64,000 bases of DNA from JAFAGX01 sp963759875. Its GTDB lineage: Bacteria > Acidobacteriota > Terriglobia > Terriglobales > Acidobacteriaceae. The stretch covers positions 620,001-684,000 of the forward strand of contig CAVXBB010000016.1 of NCBI GenBank assembly GCA_963759875.1, read 5' to 3'. Within the stretch, counting starts at the first letter, position 1. Each line of letters opens with the position of its first letter. This document shows positions 7,784 through 17,135 of this stretch, piece by piece. Below the pieces are notes generated by a model, which searched no databases, was not told the DNA's origin, and saw only the letters and a list, made by a program, of their open reading frames with translations. The translations under genes and the position numbers were made by a program.

Positions 7784-10629
7784 TACTCGAATCCCCCGCT
7801 GGCCACGACCGCACGCGGCTGTGTCCCGGTACTCCCGCCAGAATTTGCCGCTTTGATCGAAGCTAGTGGCACCGAAACATGCTCGTGAATCGCTTGCCGC
7901 TCATTATTATCTTCGGGATTTACCCGCCGGTAAGGGCCAGTGATCGCCTGCGAAGCCTCGTCGGCCTTGAAGCGCAAATACCGGATCTGGTGCTCGTGTG
8001 CCAGCTTTTCATTGCCTAAGCCGTTATAGCAAAGCATCAAATTGTAGTGCGCCTGCAAGTCCTCGGGATCAATCGCCATCACCGATTCCAGCACCTTGAC
8101 CGCTCCTGCGTAATCTCTTTGCAAAAACAGAATTCGTCCCAAATCGTTCAGCACCACGCGATCGCGCGGGTATTGAACCAGAACCTTGCGCAACTGGTCC
8201 GCAGCCTCATCGTAGTGCCCATCGCTCCGCAGCACTTTAGAGTAGAAGAAATGGGCCCGCGCCAAATCCGGGTTCAGCGCTAGTGCTTTCTCCAGCGCAG
8301 TCCGGGCACGGGTCATGTCACCTTCCTGAACCGCAGCCCTTCCAATGTTCACCCATCCATCAGGATTTCGCGGATCTGCCTCGGTCGTCTTCTCGAAAGC
8401 AGCCTGCGCACCTTTCAAATCACCCTGCAGCAAAAGTCCGATCCCGTAATCGTTCCAGCGCTCCCAATCCTTTGGGTCGAGAGCGATCTTGGCCTGCGGT
8501 GCGGCTGAATTTCGCGGCACAACTCCCAACGTAACCTCGTCGTCCGCCACTGCAACAATTGGAACATCAGGAATCTTTTCCTCTTTTGCCGAAACTCCCT
8601 TCAGCGAACGAGTAAAGACGTATTTCGTATCATCGAAGTCCGGCGTGACCTCAGGATTCTCTTGCTTCGGATCCGGTATTCCTGCAAACGAAAACTGCGT
8701 ATTCCACCACGCGAATTTCCGGTAGCAAAGTCGCGCATGAAGAGTGATCTTGCCCGAAGCGTTCTCTGGAATGTGCATGCGGTAGTGCACGGTGTCCGCC
8801 GCACCAGGCGGAATCAGGTGCACATAAACCACCGCACGCGTCGCCCATGCATTGCGCTTATTGATCGGATTCCCATGCCCATCCACCTGCAGCGAGCGAT
8901 AAAAATGTGCTCCCTTTTCGACCGGACCTTTCCCGCCGTCCTCAACCATTCCGCTCCAAAAAACAATTTGTCCCTTGTCGTCCGTGCCTTTCAGTTCAAG
9001 CCATGTGTCGTACGCGTCGACGGTTCCTCCGGGGAAAAAGTGCCCAATTTTCTTGGTTCGAACTACTACATCAACTCGGACCGTGTCCCCGCGTCGAACA
9101 ACAGCCCCAACTCGATTCAGCGGCGCCGTGACCGGGCTGACTTCAGTTTCGGGTGCGGGGTTTAGCTTCATTTCTGCTTCTTCACCCACCGCAAAGGTCG
9201 TTGCCAATTCTGACTGCCTGACAGCGGCTGATTTCAACTCAGCACGTTCCGGAGACAGCGCAAAAACATCCACACTCAAAATGTTGTTCTTCAAAAAGTC
9301 TTCCGTGGCTTCCAACTGCTCCCCGTCTTGATTTGCAGTTGGCAGCGCCGTATTCGCACCCGGAAAACGATGCGAGTGTACGAACCCATTCACATTCCCC
9401 TGATCATCCGATCGGGTCAGAGGCATGTGGCAATCAGCGCACTGCGCCGCTTTCGCCGGGTAATAAAAAGACCTCGCGCCCTGCCCCGAAACTCCGCTCG
9501 CCTGCCAGTTGTCATATTCATTGAAGCCGCGAATCCAGCGGTAGTGGTTCACCGGCACATCCAGGTGCACCTTATGACAGCTGGAGCAGAACTCTGCCGT
9601 CTGCGTTCTCATAAACGGTTTCAGGAACACGCGCCGATGCGGTTCCGGATTCAATTGCACCAGGAAGTCGTGCATCCATCGCACCACCGGGTTTTTCGTC
9701 GCAGCCAGTTCGTGCAGTTTGGGATATTCAAGATAAAAATCTGCCTGTCCCATCGTGCTCTTCACGTGCGCAATCGAATGGCACATCATGCATCCCAAAC
9801 CGGCCTGCGCTTCCGGCCGATGCACGATCTGTTTAATCGGCGTGTCCATCATCCCGCCGTAAAGCAGCGCCGGATCGTGGCATCCGCCGCACCATTTGGA
9901 CGGCTTCGTCCCAACCGTGTCCTGCATGTACTCAACGCTCTTGCGGTACCACTGGTTATTGAATGACGAGAAGTGATGCGCCGAGCTAGACCACTGTTTG
10001 TAGATATCCGCATGGCATCGTTTGCAGGAATCCGATTCCATGAAAAACTTGCTGGGAATTCTCTGCGCGCCGAGAACTTGTGCCGAACTTGGGAAAAATG
10101 GCCCCGAAGGCCCGTCGCCCTCACCATTCATGCTCGCAGGCGGCGACGAGGGATTTTCAATTCGTGCCTGGTTGAACCAGCGCGAATCGCGAAAATATCG
10201 AGCACCGAACCCGAACCCGGCGAGAACAACCAGGCAGGTCGCGGCTCGCAGAGCAGGTTTCGAAGCCAACCATCCTGCCAATCCCGCAAAAACGAGTGTC
10301 ACGCCTAATGACGACAGCAGAATATGCGCATAAAGCAAATTCCACTCAGATCTCACCGCCCCGGTCTTGATCAGAACCAGCCCGGCCACGGCGCCCACGC
10401 TTACAAGAATCCATCCCACGCAAGCCAGTTTGTTCTTTTGCCGAAGCAGACCATATAGATCCCTGGCCAGCAGGACGGCAGCAATCACGCCTACGATCGC
10501 GTGCACTAATACGATTACGGCGTAGAAAACATTCGGCTGCGGGAACGCATAAAGATAGGCCGCGGAAAAAGCGAGAAAAACCGTGCAAACGATTAAGAGC
10601 TTTCTCGCGGAAATCTCAACTCGTGACAT
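7783..10629 (-). CDS. Membrane-anchored pentaheme cytochrome c with C-terminal TPRs
   Basis: A 948-residue protein. Residues 1-150 contain about five membrane segments. Five CxxCH heme c sites follow at Cys202 (CKRCH), Cys247 (CGGCH), Cys280 (CMMCH), Cys348 (CSSCH) and Cys397 (CADCH), spaced like cytochrome c554-type multihaem proteins. A beta-rich region comes next, then TPR repeats at about 690-880. The haem part should face the periplasm. The role is electron transfer, with the partner unknown. It heads the part of the operon with the two FG-GAP/ASPIC proteins and lies 70 bases after an amidase gene that follows an FNR-like regulator. The fusion of membrane domain, five haems and TPRs is uncommon. 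Confidence 0.87.
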   Translation of the reverse strand: MSRVEISARKLLIVCTVFLAFSAAYLYAFPQPNVFYAVIVLVHAIVGVIAAVLLARDLYGLLRQKNKLACVGWILVSVGAVAGLVLIKTGAVRSEWNLLYAHILLSSLGVTLVFAGLAGWLASKPALRAATCLVVLAGFGFGARYFRDSRWFNQARIENPSSPPASMNGEGDGPSGPFFPSSAQVLGAQRIPSKFFMESDSCKRCHADIYKQWSSSAHHFSSFNNQWYRKSVEYMQDTVGTKPSKWCGGCHDPALLYGGMMDTPIKQIVHRPEAQAGLGCMMCHSIAHVKSTMGQADFYLEYPKLHELAATKNPVVRWMHDFLVQLNPEPHRRVFLKPFMRTQTAEFCSSCHKVHLDVPVNHYRWIRGFNEYDNWQASGVSGQGARSFYYPAKAAQCADCHMPLTRSDDQGNVNGFVHSHRFPGANTALPTANQDGEQLEATEDFLKNNILSVDVFALSPERAELKSAAVRQSELATTFAVGEEAEMKLNPAPETEVSPVTAPLNRVGAVVRRGDTVRVDVVVRTKKIGHFFPGGTVDAYDTWLELKGTDDKGQIVFWSGMVEDGGKGPVEKGAHFYRSLQVDGHGNPINKRNAWATRAVVYVHLIPPGAADTVHYRMHIPENASGKITLHARLCYRKFAWWNTQFSFAGIPDPKQENPEVTPDFDDTKYVFTRSLKGVSAKEEKIPDVPIVAVADDEVTLGVVPRNSAAPQAKIALDPKDWERWNDYGIGLLLQGDLKGAQAAFEKTTEADPRNPDGWVNIGRAAVQEGDMTRARTALEKALALNPDLARAHFFYSKVLRSDGHYDEAADQLRKVLVQYPRDRVVLNDLGRILFLQRDYAGAVKVLESVMAIDPEDLQAHYNLMLCYNGLGNEKLAHEHQIRYLRFKADEASQAITGPYRRVNPEDNNERQAIHEHVSVPLASIKAANSGGSTGTQPRAVVASGGFE

Positions 10630-10699
10630 AACTGTGACTGATCAACGCCGCTCGAAGTGCCGGCGACCGAGCTATCGAATTGCGGCTTCGCCTCGCTCT

Positions 10700-12145
10700 C
10701 TATCCGCCATGCTCTTTTTCCAGGATCTCGGCTACGCTCAGCAGGCACTCTTCTTGCCACGGACCTGCTGCCATTTGCACTCCGATCGGTAATCCTTCCT
10801 TTGAATGGCCGATCGGCACAGTCACTGCCGGGATGCCCAGCAGGTTGAACCATGCGCAGTAACTCCAGGCATCCAGATATTTCACGGTTTTGCCATCGAG
10901 CATCCAACTCCGTTCTCCATGCCGGAATGCTGGAACTGAAGCCACCGGACAGAGAAGAATTGGATACTCGCGCATCTGCTCCAGAATTTTTCCGCGTAGC
11001 TCATCGCGCTGCACCCAGGTCTCTAATAGGCTTTGGGCCGTATGCGGGTGCTCGGCAGTTGTCCACCCACAGAATTCTCTCAGCAACGGGCTCAGCTCCG
11101 CTTCCCGACTTTTTATCATGGGTCCAAGCATCATTGCCCCCGCGACTCCGAAGAGCTGCCACCAGAGCCGCCGCGCCTCTTCCAGGCCCACAGGACGAAA
11201 CGGCCGCACATCAAATCCCGCACCCGTCATTGCCTTAGCGGCGTGTCGCACAGCAGCACGCGTCTCCGCCGTCACCGGAGTGCGGCCATCGTCCTCAAAA
11301 TATCCAATTCGAAGCTTTTTCACTTGCTGCCATAACGGCCATCGCACAGGCACTGGTGCCGCGTTAGGCTCGCCCTCATCCGGTCCCTGTATTACCTCGA
11401 AAAGGACCTTCAGGTCGGCAATCGTTCGTGCCAGCGGCCCAACCACTCCCAGCAACGCGAATGGTCCGACTGAACTCGGAAAGTGCCCCGTCGAAGGAAT
11501 GCGTCCCGGCGTTGGCTTCAGTCCGCAGATTCCACAAAAATGAGCCGGCACGCGAATCGATCCGCCGCCGTCACTGCCCACCCCACCTGCCGAGCATCCA
11601 CCCGCAATCGCCGCCGCCTCGCCGCCGCTCGAGCCGCCAGCAGTGCGCATCAAATCCCAAGGATTGTTTGTCCGTCCATAGAGAAGGTTGTCCGTCTCCC
11701 ATGCCATCAGCAATTCGGGTGTGTTTGTGGTCCCAAGGATCACCGCCCCGGCGTCTCGCAAACGCGCAACCAGCGGAGCATCCTTGCCCGCAACCACTCC
11801 CGCCCGCAGCCTGCTTCCAGCCTCACAGCGCAAACCGTTCACTTCGATCGAGTTCTTAATACTCACCGGAACTCCATGCAGAAGGCCCGGGTTCATTCCA
11901 CCGAGCACGGCACAATCCGCCCTGTGAGCCTGAGAAAGCGCCCCTTCGCTATCAACCTGCACAAACGCATTCAGTTTCGGATTCAGCTTCTCTATCGCGG
12001 CAAGATGAGCCTGAACCAATTCGACCGATGACAATCTTTTTTCGTGAACTTGCTGCGCCATCTCGCAGGCAGGCAGAAGGGTAATCTCAGACACTTCTTC
12101 GTGAGCCAAACAAAACGGGTTACTCAATTGTGGGGATTGCCACAA
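10700..12145 (-). CDS. Amidase-signature (AS) family amidase
   Basis: A 481-residue amidase-signature enzyme. The Ser-cisSer-Lys triad is visible: Lys97 in GVPVSIKNS, cis-Ser near 172 in GGSSGGEAAA, and nucleophile Ser196 in GSDGGGSIR. It hydrolyses an amide or related bond; the substrate is not predictable, and the GatA subunit is unlikely because no gatB/gatC is adjacent. Length fits the family. The first 18 residues are poorly conserved in type and an internal start is possible. It lies 9 bases after the Crp/Fnr gene, so the two are probably co-transcribed. Confidence 0.88.
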   Translation of the reverse strand: MWQSPQLSNPFCLAHEEVSEITLLPACEMAQQVHEKRLSSVELVQAHLAAIEKLNPKLNAFVQVDSEGALSQAHRADCAVLGGMNPGLLHGVPVSIKNSIEVNGLRCEAGSRLRAGVVAGKDAPLVARLRDAGAVILGTTNTPELLMAWETDNLLYGRTNNPWDLMRTAGGSSGGEAAAIAGGCSAGGVGSDGGGSIRVPAHFCGICGLKPTPGRIPSTGHFPSSVGPFALLGVVGPLARTIADLKVLFEVIQGPDEGEPNAAPVPVRWPLWQQVKKLRIGYFEDDGRTPVTAETRAAVRHAAKAMTGAGFDVRPFRPVGLEEARRLWWQLFGVAGAMMLGPMIKSREAELSPLLREFCGWTTAEHPHTAQSLLETWVQRDELRGKILEQMREYPILLCPVASVPAFRHGERSWMLDGKTVKYLDAWSYCAWFNLLGIPAVTVPIGHSKEGLPIGVQMAAGPWQEECLLSVAEILEKEHGG

Positions 12146-12154
12146 GGAAAATAC

Positions 12155-12871
12155 TTAAGCTCCGATCAGTCTCTCAAGGCCGGCTTTGTCGTGAATCATC
12201 AACGTGGATCCACGCAGTTGCGCCAAATTTTTCTCGCGGAACTCGCCCAGCACGCGTGTCACGGTTTCCCGCGATGTACCCACCAATTGCGCCATCTCTT
12301 CATGGGTCAGCGACACTTTAATGCGAATGCCGTCTTTCGTAGTCTCGCCATCCACCGCCCACTCCAGCAGCAAACGTGCTACTTTTTCGGAAACAGAATG
12401 AGAGAGCCCGAGAGAGCGAATCATCTCGTAAGCATCCTGGCAATTTTGGCTCAGATGCTGCGCGGCGTTGAGGCACGCGTCGGCATGGTGTTGCAGGAAA
12501 CGCAGAAAGTCGTCACGCTTGATGAAATCTAACTGGCAAGGTTGCAGTGTCTCTGCCGTCAGCTCATACGGCTTCCCCGATACCGTGGCATGTAAGCCCA
12601 GCACCTCGCCGGGTTGCGCGATTCGAAGGATCAGCGTTTTTCCTTCGCGCGATGTAGTCGAAAGTTTTACGCGGCCTGCGCAAACGATGTAGGCTCCGCG
12701 TGCCGGTTGCCCTTCCAGAAACAGAACTGCGCCTTGAGGAAAAGCGCTGGCGTATTTGATTTTCTCCAAATCTTCAAGCGGACCTTTTGGAAGGTCGCAG
12801 AAGAAGCCCGAATCACGAAGTTTGCAGATGATGCAGTTTTCGGTGAGTTGCAACCCGTAGGGCGAGTTCAT
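12155..12871 (-). CDS. Crp/Fnr-family transcriptional regulator with FNR-like cysteines
   Basis: A 238-residue regulator with an N-terminal cyclic-nucleotide-binding fold (about 30-145) and a Crp-type winged helix at about 160-235 (recognition region LTHEEMAQLVGTSRETVTRVL). Cys13, Cys16 and Cys25 near the N-terminus, with Cys112 at the position equivalent to FNR Cys122, suggest an oxygen-sensing Fe-S cluster, although the spacing C-x2-C-x8-C differs from the C-x2-C-x5-C of E. coli FNR. It precedes the amidase by 9 bases and the pentaheme cytochrome further downstream, so it may control that operon according to oxygen or redox state. Confidence 0.9.
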   Translation of the reverse strand: MNSPYGLQLTENCIICKLRDSGFFCDLPKGPLEDLEKIKYASAFPQGAVLFLEGQPARGAYIVCAGRVKLSTTSREGKTLILRIAQPGEVLGLHATVSGKPYELTAETLQPCQLDFIKRDDFLRFLQHHADACLNAAQHLSQNCQDAYEMIRSLGLSHSVSEKVARLLLEWAVDGETTKDGIRIKVSLTHEEMAQLVGTSRETVTRVLGEFREKNLAQLRGSTLMIHDKAGLERLIGA

Positions 12872-13214
12872 ACGCCTCCCCTGTTACGGAATATATCACC
12901 ATTCGCTGTGATTTGCGCGAGAAGCGCAGAAACCCGTAGTGTCGAAATTGAGCAATGGCTTACTTGACCCGTCCACGCGATCGGGGTCATCCCGAAACTC
13001 GGCGCACCTCAGCCGAGCGAGAGCCTGCCCTGAGCGAGCGCAGCGAGTCGAACGGGGATCTTGCGCGAGAGTACGCGAAATTCAAGACGCATTCACGGCG
13101 GAGCAAAAAAGGACGGGCCTTCAGCGTCATCCGGAATGGGGCGGATTATGATATAAAGCCCAAATTAGGACACACTTAGACATCTGCTCCGCCACATTCG
13201 CTATCTAAGCGCCG
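12872..13214 (+). other. Intergenic region with an interspersed repeat fragment
   Basis: This 343-base gap separates the divergent Crp/Fnr and PAP2 genes. I see no convincing gene. From about 13001 to 13070 it contains a GC-rich stretch including ctgagcgagcgcagcgag, a variant of interspersed repeats found in many high-GC genomes. An AT-richer stretch at 13145-13175 (ttatgatataaagccc) may hold the promoter of the PAP2 gene. Confidence 0.4.
13026..13058. repeat. Interspersed repeat copy (ctgagcg-cagcgag-cgaac type)
   Basis: The core ctgagcgagcgcagcgag followed by tcgaacgggga resembles the ctgagcgnagcgnagtcgaaggg repeats seen between genes in acidobacterial and other genomes. Related shorter copies lie at 17250-17268 and 17340-17361, and a similar block lies inside a coding region at 28713-28733. 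Confidence 0.45.
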
Positions 13215-14090
13215 ATGCACATCTTCGGGAAGAAAGCTTACCTCCTGCTGGTCTTGATACTGCTGTACGGGACACCGTTCCTCGTCGCCCAAAATTCTCG
13301 GTCCGCATTGCCGGATGCTCCTTCCGCCTCGCTTCGGAGCCGAGCGTCCCTCCCGGGCGATTCCGGCGCTCTTCCTCCTGAGCCTCCAAGCTCAGCCGCC
13401 TCGCCAACATCCCGCGATGACCAGATCCATGGCTCAGCCTGGCACTGGGCAAAACGCATTTTACGCGACCAAGCCGACATCTACACCGCCCCATTCCATC
13501 GCTCAGCCGTTAAATGGGACGTTGGTTTGCCTCTCGTGACCGCCAGCTTTGTCGCTGCTGACAAGCACATTTCGGCTGCCGTTCCGAAGAGCCCAGGGCC
13601 GGTCAGCAGCGATATATCGAATGCGGGCTACTACGGCATGGAAGGCATAACCGGACTGATTTTCGTAGGGGGCGTGCTGACTCATAACCCACATGCTGAG
13701 GAAACCGGGGTCCTAGGCGCGGAAAGCCTTGTGGGAAGTGCGGGCTTGTACGCAGTTCTACAGGCCATAATGGGTCGTGACCGGCCCTTTCAGGATTCAC
13801 GGAAGGGCGCGTTCTTTCAGGACCACGACATACGCGGAAATTCCTTTCCCTCTGGGCACGCCATGTTTGGCTGGGCCGCGGCTACAATCCTGGCGCACGA
13901 ATATCCGAACCGCTGGGTGAAAGTGCTGGCATATGGAACCGCTAGCGCGATTTCCGTAACTAGGGTGACAAGTGGACAACATTTTGCGGGTGATGTCGTC
14001 GCCGGCACCGCGCTCGGGTACCTGATTTCTCGCGCTATTTTTCATGCCCATTGCAAACCCGGCCTCAGCGATTCCTGCGAGGCCAAGTAG
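13215..14090 (+). CDS. PAP2-superfamily membrane phosphatase
   Basis: A 291-residue protein with an N-terminal signal or anchor (1-25), a Pro/Ser-rich stretch to about 65, and a PAP2 domain in the C-terminal half. The three phosphatase motifs are present: GRDRP near 191, PSGH with His215, and SGQHFAGDV near 255 with the catalytic His. It likely hydrolyses phosphate from lipid phosphates or undecaprenyl pyrophosphate. The stop codon directly abuts the stop of the convergent gene on the minus strand. Confidence 0.87.
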   Translation: MHIFGKKAYLLLVLILLYGTPFLVAQNSRSALPDAPSASLRSRASLPGDSGALPPEPPSSAASPTSRDDQIHGSAWHWAKRILRDQADIYTAPFHRSAVKWDVGLPLVTASFVAADKHISAAVPKSPGPVSSDISNAGYYGMEGITGLIFVGGVLTHNPHAEETGVLGAESLVGSAGLYAVLQAIMGRDRPFQDSRKGAFFQDHDIRGNSFPSGHAMFGWAAATILAHEYPNRWVKVLAYGTASAISVTRVTSGQHFAGDVVAGTALGYLISRAIFHAHCKPGLSDSCEAK

Positions 14091-15053
14091 TCATTCAGAA
14101 TCGGAATACAGCGCCCACGCACTCGCCAGATCTTGCACAACATGCCCAAGAGATTTGTACACTGTAATCTCTTCTGCAGAGCGCCGGCCTTCGACCTTGC
14201 CCGCCAGCACCTGCCCGATTTCGGCAACAATGTGGTCATCACCGATGAATCCTGCTGCTTTGGCTCGCAGGAACTCTCCACCTTGCTGTAGAACGCCCTC
14301 GCGACTGTCGGCAATAAAGCGTGAGTTAACGACCAGATCATCGTCCGCTTCAGCAGCCCCGGCTTGTCCAGACCCGACCAGATTCACATGCGTTCCCGCC
14401 CGCACCCACTCGCCTCTCAAAATGGGCTGGGCCGATGACGTCAGAGTACAAACAATGTCAGCCTCGGCTACGGCTTCTCGCACGCTCTCTGCGGTCCTGA
14501 TAGGAATTCCAAACTCGTCCTGCATTCTCCTCGCGAACGCTTGCGCGCGCTCCTGCGATCGTCCCCAAACCACTATCGACTCGACTGCGCGAATTTTGCC
14601 GATCGCCCTGGCGTGAGTTTCGGCCTGCTCGCCGTAGCCGAGCAAAGCCAGCCGCCGTGCATCTTTGCGCGCCAACACGTCAGTTGCGACTGCACTGGCC
14701 GCTGCGGTGCGAATCGCGGTAATCTCGCGTGCATCGACGACACACACCGGCGCACCACTATCTGGATTAAATAGCACCACAACACCCTGATGCGACGGCA
14801 GTCCGCGCCTGGAGTTCTCCTGGAAAACGCTGATCAACTTCGCACCAAAAGTCGCATGCGCGCCCATCGTTCCGGGCATAATTCCCAAAAACCGCGCGTC
14901 GGAAAGCGGCAGAATCGACCGTAGAAGTTGTTTGGTCTCGCCGCCGGAGAACGCGATCATCGCATCCCGCACGATAGCGATGCACTTCTTGTACGTAAGC
15001 CGCCTTCGGACCTCATTCTCATCTATGAATCGCATCATCTGAGCCGAGAGCAT
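14091..15053 (-). CDS. Ornithine cyclodeaminase / mu-crystallin family protein
   Basis: A protein of about 320 residues beginning MLSAQMMRFIDENEV; the frame stays open to 15278, but the extra upstream residues are basic and unlike the family, and they would overlap the divergent S9 peptidase gene, so I choose 15053 (15035 is also possible). The Rossmann fold for NAD(P) is seen at LALLGYGEQAETHARAI and the family signature at ADIVCTLTSSAQPIL. Relatives are ornithine cyclodeaminase, alanine dehydrogenase and delta1-pyrroline/piperideine-2-carboxylate reductase; the substrate cannot be chosen from sequence alone. Confidence 0.83.
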   Translation of the reverse strand: MLSAQMMRFIDENEVRRRLTYKKCIAIVRDAMIAFSGGETKQLLRSILPLSDARFLGIMPGTMGAHATFGAKLISVFQENSRRGLPSHQGVVVLFNPDSGAPVCVVDAREITAIRTAAASAVATDVLARKDARRLALLGYGEQAETHARAIGKIRAVESIVVWGRSQERAQAFARRMQDEFGIPIRTAESVREAVAEADIVCTLTSSAQPILRGEWVRAGTHVNLVGSGQAGAAEADDDLVVNSRFIADSREGVLQQGGEFLRAKAAGFIGDDHIVAEIGQVLAGKVEGRRSAEEITVYKSLGHVVQDLASAWALYSDSE

Positions 15054-15170
15054 AATCGCATTTCGGGGCTTTCGTCTATCAATCGGTGTCGCGGGATCCC
15101 TCTCTGATCCAAGAACCATGTTTGCCCAATCGCGTGTTCCTGATATCCTCACACTCCGGAGACGAGCCGA

Positions 15171-17135
15171 ATGAAGCCCTACAAATTGAATTTTTTCGTT
15201 CTCGCACTCTCGACTTTTTTTCTGATGTCGCTTCTGTACGCGCAGGCACAGGGCACCGCGCTGGTCAGCTTTCAACAAGCTGCCATTTCGCCGGACGGCA
15301 GCCGAGTCGCTTGGGTACAGGATTCCGCCACCCCCAGCGGTGAAGCTGCTGGCTCGTCAATTTACGTCCAGGATCTGCGCTCGCCAAATTCCAAGCCGCG
15401 TCGCATTAGCACGGCTACCAGCGATGACGTCAGTGAAGATCACGTCGCGTGGTCGCCGGACAGCAAAGGCATCGCCTTTCTTTCCGATGCTGAAGACCAC
15501 AATCACTCTCAACTCTACGTCTCCGATATCGAAGGCAATTCCCCGCGCAAACTCACCAGCATCACTGGCGCGCTCGCCGATCCTGCTTGGTCTCCCGACG
15601 GCAAAATGATTGCGCTTCTGTTCACTGAGAATGCGCCCCGTGCCAATCCGCTCATACCCATGGCTCCGGAGACGGGCGTCATTGCCGAAAAAGTTTTTGA
15701 GCAACGGCTTGCTATCGTGGACGTCGCATCCGGCAACCTGCGCCAGATTTCCCCGCCCGATATGTACGTTTACGAATATGACTGGTCGCCCGATAGCAAG
15801 ACTTTCGCCCTCCTGGCTGCTCATGGAGCCGGCGACGCTAATTGGTACGTGGCTCAGCTTTACACCATGCGCGCAGATAGCGGGCACCTCACTCCGATTT
15901 ACAAGCCGCACTTGCAGATCGCCGAGCCGCGTTGGTCGCCGAATGACAAATCTATCGCCTTCATCGAAGGCTTAATGAGCGATGAAGGCTTTATCGGAGG
16001 TGACATCTTCGTCGTACCTGCAACCGGCGGTTCGGCTCGCGACGTCACTCCCGGAATTCAGACCTCGCCGTCGGCCCTTCACTGGCTGGCGCCGGACAAA
16101 ATTCTATTCGCGGAAAACATCGATGGAGAGGTGGGCATTTCCACGGTGGACATCGCGCACGGCGCTATAGCTCAACTCTGGAAAGGCCCCGGCGCTCTCA
16201 AAGGCGCTACTGCTTCGGCGCCCAACATCTCACTAGCTGCCGATGGTCGTACCTCCGCGGCCTTGCGCGACAGCTCAGATCATCCTCCCGAAATCTGGGC
16301 TGGTCCCGTCGGCGACTGGCATCAGATTACGCACGCCAATCAGAACATTCATCCCAATTGGGGTGAAATCAAGAGCATCCATTGGACAAATGACGGCATG
16401 AACATCCAAGGCTGGCTCATGTATCCCACCAACTACCAATCAGGTCGCCAATATCCTATGGTCGTTGTGGCCCATGGAGGACCAGCTGGTGCCGCCGAGG
16501 CCTCCTGGCCTTATCGCTTTTTCAATACCCACGAGCTTTCCGCCCACGGATACTTTGTCTTCTATCCCAATCCTCGCGGCAGCTTCGGCCAAGGCGAAAA
16601 GTTCACCGAAGGGAATGTTAAAGACTTCGGATACGGCGATTTCCGTGACATTCTGGCAGGTCTCGACGAAGTCGAACGAACCTTGCCCATCGACAAAGAC
16701 CGCGTGGGATTCACGGGCTGGAGTTATGGCGGCTTCATGACGATGTGGACCGTTACCCAGACACACCGCTTCCGTGCTGCCGTTGCCGGCGCCGGAATCG
16801 CAGACTGGCTGAGCTATTACGGAGAAAACGACATCGACGAATGGATGATTCCGTACTTCGGCGCATCTGTCTATGACGATCCCGCTGTCTATGCTAAGAG
16901 CGCCCCTATCAATTTCATCAAGAATGTGAAAACACCCACTCTCGTTCTGGTTGGCGAGCGCGATGGTGAGTGTCCCGCCCCGCAGTCACGTGAGTTCTGG
17001 CACGCACTCAAGACATTCGGCGTCAATACCGAACTGGTGATCTATCCGGGTGAAGGACATGTGTTCATTCAGCCCGATCATCAACGCGACGTCATGGATC
17101 GCACAATCGCCTGGTTCGATCACTATCTGAAATAA
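15171..17135 (+). CDS. S9-family (prolyl oligopeptidase-like) exported peptidase
   Basis: A 654-residue serine peptidase. Residues 1-26 form a signal peptide. A seven-bladed propeller of WD40/PD40-like repeats covers about 30-380 (VSFQQAAISPDGSRVAWVQD, HVAWSPDSKGIAFLS). The alpha/beta hydrolase domain occupies the last 260 residues with Ser518 in GWSYGG, Asp598 in GERDGE and His630 in GEGHVF, the catalytic triad. It is probably a periplasmic oligopeptidase or aminopeptidase of the DPP/acylaminoacyl type. It is monocistronic, divergent from the cyclodeaminase-family gene. Confidence 0.9.
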   Translation: MKPYKLNFFVLALSTFFLMSLLYAQAQGTALVSFQQAAISPDGSRVAWVQDSATPSGEAAGSSIYVQDLRSPNSKPRRISTATSDDVSEDHVAWSPDSKGIAFLSDAEDHNHSQLYVSDIEGNSPRKLTSITGALADPAWSPDGKMIALLFTENAPRANPLIPMAPETGVIAEKVFEQRLAIVDVASGNLRQISPPDMYVYEYDWSPDSKTFALLAAHGAGDANWYVAQLYTMRADSGHLTPIYKPHLQIAEPRWSPNDKSIAFIEGLMSDEGFIGGDIFVVPATGGSARDVTPGIQTSPSALHWLAPDKILFAENIDGEVGISTVDIAHGAIAQLWKGPGALKGATASAPNISLAADGRTSAALRDSSDHPPEIWAGPVGDWHQITHANQNIHPNWGEIKSIHWTNDGMNIQGWLMYPTNYQSGRQYPMVVVAHGGPAGAAEASWPYRFFNTHELSAHGYFVFYPNPRGSFGQGEKFTEGNVKDFGYGDFRDILAGLDEVERTLPIDKDRVGFTGWSYGGFMTMWTVTQTHRFRAAVAGAGIADWLSYYGENDIDEWMIPYFGASVYDDPAVYAKSAPINFIKNVKTPTLVLVGERDGECPAPQSREFWHALKTFGVNTELVIYPGEGHVFIQPDHQRDVMDRTIAWFDHYLK

